From a virus: 39,259 nucleotides of DNA. The notes below the pieces were generated by a model that saw nothing but the letters and a program-made list of their open reading frames with translations, searched no databases and had not been told where the DNA came from. Positions 38,532-39,259 of the stretch are shown piece after piece (the first letter of the stretch is position 1; each line of letters opens with the position of its first letter). Location of the stretch: IMG/VR virus record IMGVR_UViG_3300036761_001873, positions 1 through 39,259 of that record. One strand, written 5' to 3'. The translations under genes were made by a program, and so were the position numbers.

Positions 38532-38816
38532 ATGCTAAGATTTGTAGCTATATTAGCTGTTATTAGTATTGCGGCAGCCTACACGCTGCCAGGAGAGAAA
38601 CCTTCTGATCTGATAGTAAATAATGCCAAACCAGGAGTAATCAACCTCTCGGGAGCGGACTTCAATAAGATCTTTAGTAGTCCTACCATGCAGCTTCAAT
38701 CTCTTGGATTACCACCCAGAGGATATGCCACAGATCTTCGCATTGATCCGAAATTTACCTTGCAGCCGCTCATAGATTGGGCTAGGAAGGAGCCCGCAGA
38801 GATCGAATCGATATGA
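38532..38816 (+). CDS. small secreted protein with signal peptide
   Basis: A 94-residue protein. ATG 38532 follows GGAGG by six bases. The first 16 residues form a signal-like segment (MLRFVAILAVISIAAA) with likely cleavage before YTLPGEK. The mature part has SDLIVNNAKPGVINLSG and an acidic end. It contains one sequon (NLS). With the sequon-rich protein upstream, this is a second exported product of the structural operon. Function is unknown. Confidence 0.6.
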   Translation: MLRFVAILAVISIAAAYTLPGEKPSDLIVNNAKPGVINLSGADFNKIFSSPTMQLQSLGLPPRGYATDLRIDPKFTLQPLIDWARKEPAEIESI

Positions 38817-38826
38817 GGTGATATTT

Positions 38827-39259
38827 ATGCCAGAAGAGGAAATAAAAGAGACAGAAGCAGAAACCGAAGAGGAAGATTGGCTCTCCGGGATATGTGATTA
38901 TGATGGCCCCGAAGACGATCTTCCCGCTGGAGGTCATGCCAAGATCCCCGGATGGGAACCTGAAAAAGTTGCTAAGGTCTGGGTTGTCATGGATGCCGAA
39001 AGCGAAGAGGGCATCCGAGAGAAGAAGACCGCAGAACTAACCGCAGATGATATCATAATAGGCGTACGGCTGAACCCCAAGACCCTCTCATATATCTATA
39101 AGCAGTATGGCCCCAGATTCTACCTTCTCCGGGATGCCAATGGCGAGGCCTGGATGACGCCCGACCAATGGCAAGCAAAGTTCAAGACAAATGGCCTCGG
39201 CCTGGTGGCCATGAGGAACATGAGGAGAAAGCTATCAGGCGGCGGAATCAGGACGGGAT
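38827..39259 (+). CDS. acidic structural-module protein, continues across the genome junction
   Basis: This gene is open at the right end and continues at base 2 of the window to TGA 107-109; the full product is 145 residues. The first 35 residues are extremely acidic (EEEIKETEAETEEEDWLSG). The middle has strands and turns (KVWVVMDAESEEGIREKK, DDIIIGVRLNPKTLSYIYKQ), and the end is basic. TGAGGTGAT precedes the ATG. No family is recognised; a disordered acidic head plus a basic tail suits a small virion or chaperone protein. Confidence 0.7.
   Translation, partial: MPEEEIKETEAETEEEDWLSGICDYDGPEDDLPAGGHAKIPGWEPEKVAKVWVVMDAESEEGIREKKTAELTADDIIIGVRLNPKTLSYIYKQYGPRFYLLRDANGEAWMTPDQWQAKFKTNGLGLVAMRNMRRKLSGGGIRTG
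39156..39259. repeat. 104-bp terminal direct repeat, right copy
   Basis: Identical to bases 1-104. See the left copy. The repeat lies inside the gene that begins at 38827 and keeps its frame when the ends are joined. Confidence 0.95.

Noticed and set aside
1-39259. Integrase, CRISPR array, tRNA genes, insertion sequences
   Set aside because: No tyrosine or serine recombinase motifs, no regularly spaced repeat-spacer array, no tRNA fold and no transposase were seen. Absence is by eye, not by search.

Overview
The window reads as the essentially complete genome of a tailed virus (Caudoviricetes, siphovirus type). Bases 1-104 are repeated exactly at 39156-39259, so the molecule closes into a circle of 39,155 bp, and one gene (38827 to 109) runs across the junction. 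The host is probably an archaeon, most likely a methanogenic euryarchaeon. The evidence is TATA-like boxes at archaeal spacing, an archaeo-eukaryotic-type primase, a RadA/RadB-like ATPase, many small zinc-binding proteins, and a secreted structural-operon protein crowded with N-glycosylation sequons. The host genus cannot be fixed from the sequence. No integrase, tRNA or CRISPR array was seen.

Most genes lie on the + strand. (i) Packaging and head, 29322-38816 and across the junction to about 868: small terminase, a large terminase split into separate ATPase and nuclease genes, a small zinc protein, portal, scaffold, HK97-type capsid protein, a decoration-like protein, a secreted sequon-rich coiled-coil protein, connectors, a MuF-like head protein and a secreted small protein. 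(ii) Tail, 868-15795: HK97-gp10-like protein, terminator-like protein, tail tube, tail assembly chaperone with a probable frameshift product, TP901-type tape measure, a distal-tail protein with twelve exact 14-residue repeats, a hub protein fused to an HxH fibre tip, fibres and a LamG-like adhesin. (iii) A - strand island, 15779-18105: AbrB-like protein, secreted protein, a putative toxin-antitoxin pair (DUF4258-like protein and YgiT-type zinc finger/Panacea-like protein) and an unknown third gene. (iv) Early and replication genes, 18262-29175: SWIM zinc-finger protein, small conserved early proteins, an HNH-AP2 homing endonuclease, a SNF2 helicase-DNA methyltransferase fusion, a ribbon-helix-helix protein, a PD-(D/E)XK nuclease, a primase-SF3 helicase carrying an iteron-like cluster in its 3' end, a RecA-like ATPase and a winged-helix protein.

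Genes are tightly coupled, mostly by ATGA or TAATG overlaps or strong GGAGG/GAGGT ribosome-binding sites. The early and - strand modules diverge from a 123-bp region (18139-18261) that holds two TATA boxes and a perfect 11-bp inverted repeat. The region before the small terminase gene holds a 16-bp palindrome and a 13-bp inverted repeat, making it the best candidate for a packaging or late-control site. The most interesting parts are the - strand island, the iteron cluster, the split terminase, the sequon-rich protein with recoded tandem repeats, and the 14-residue-repeat tail protein.
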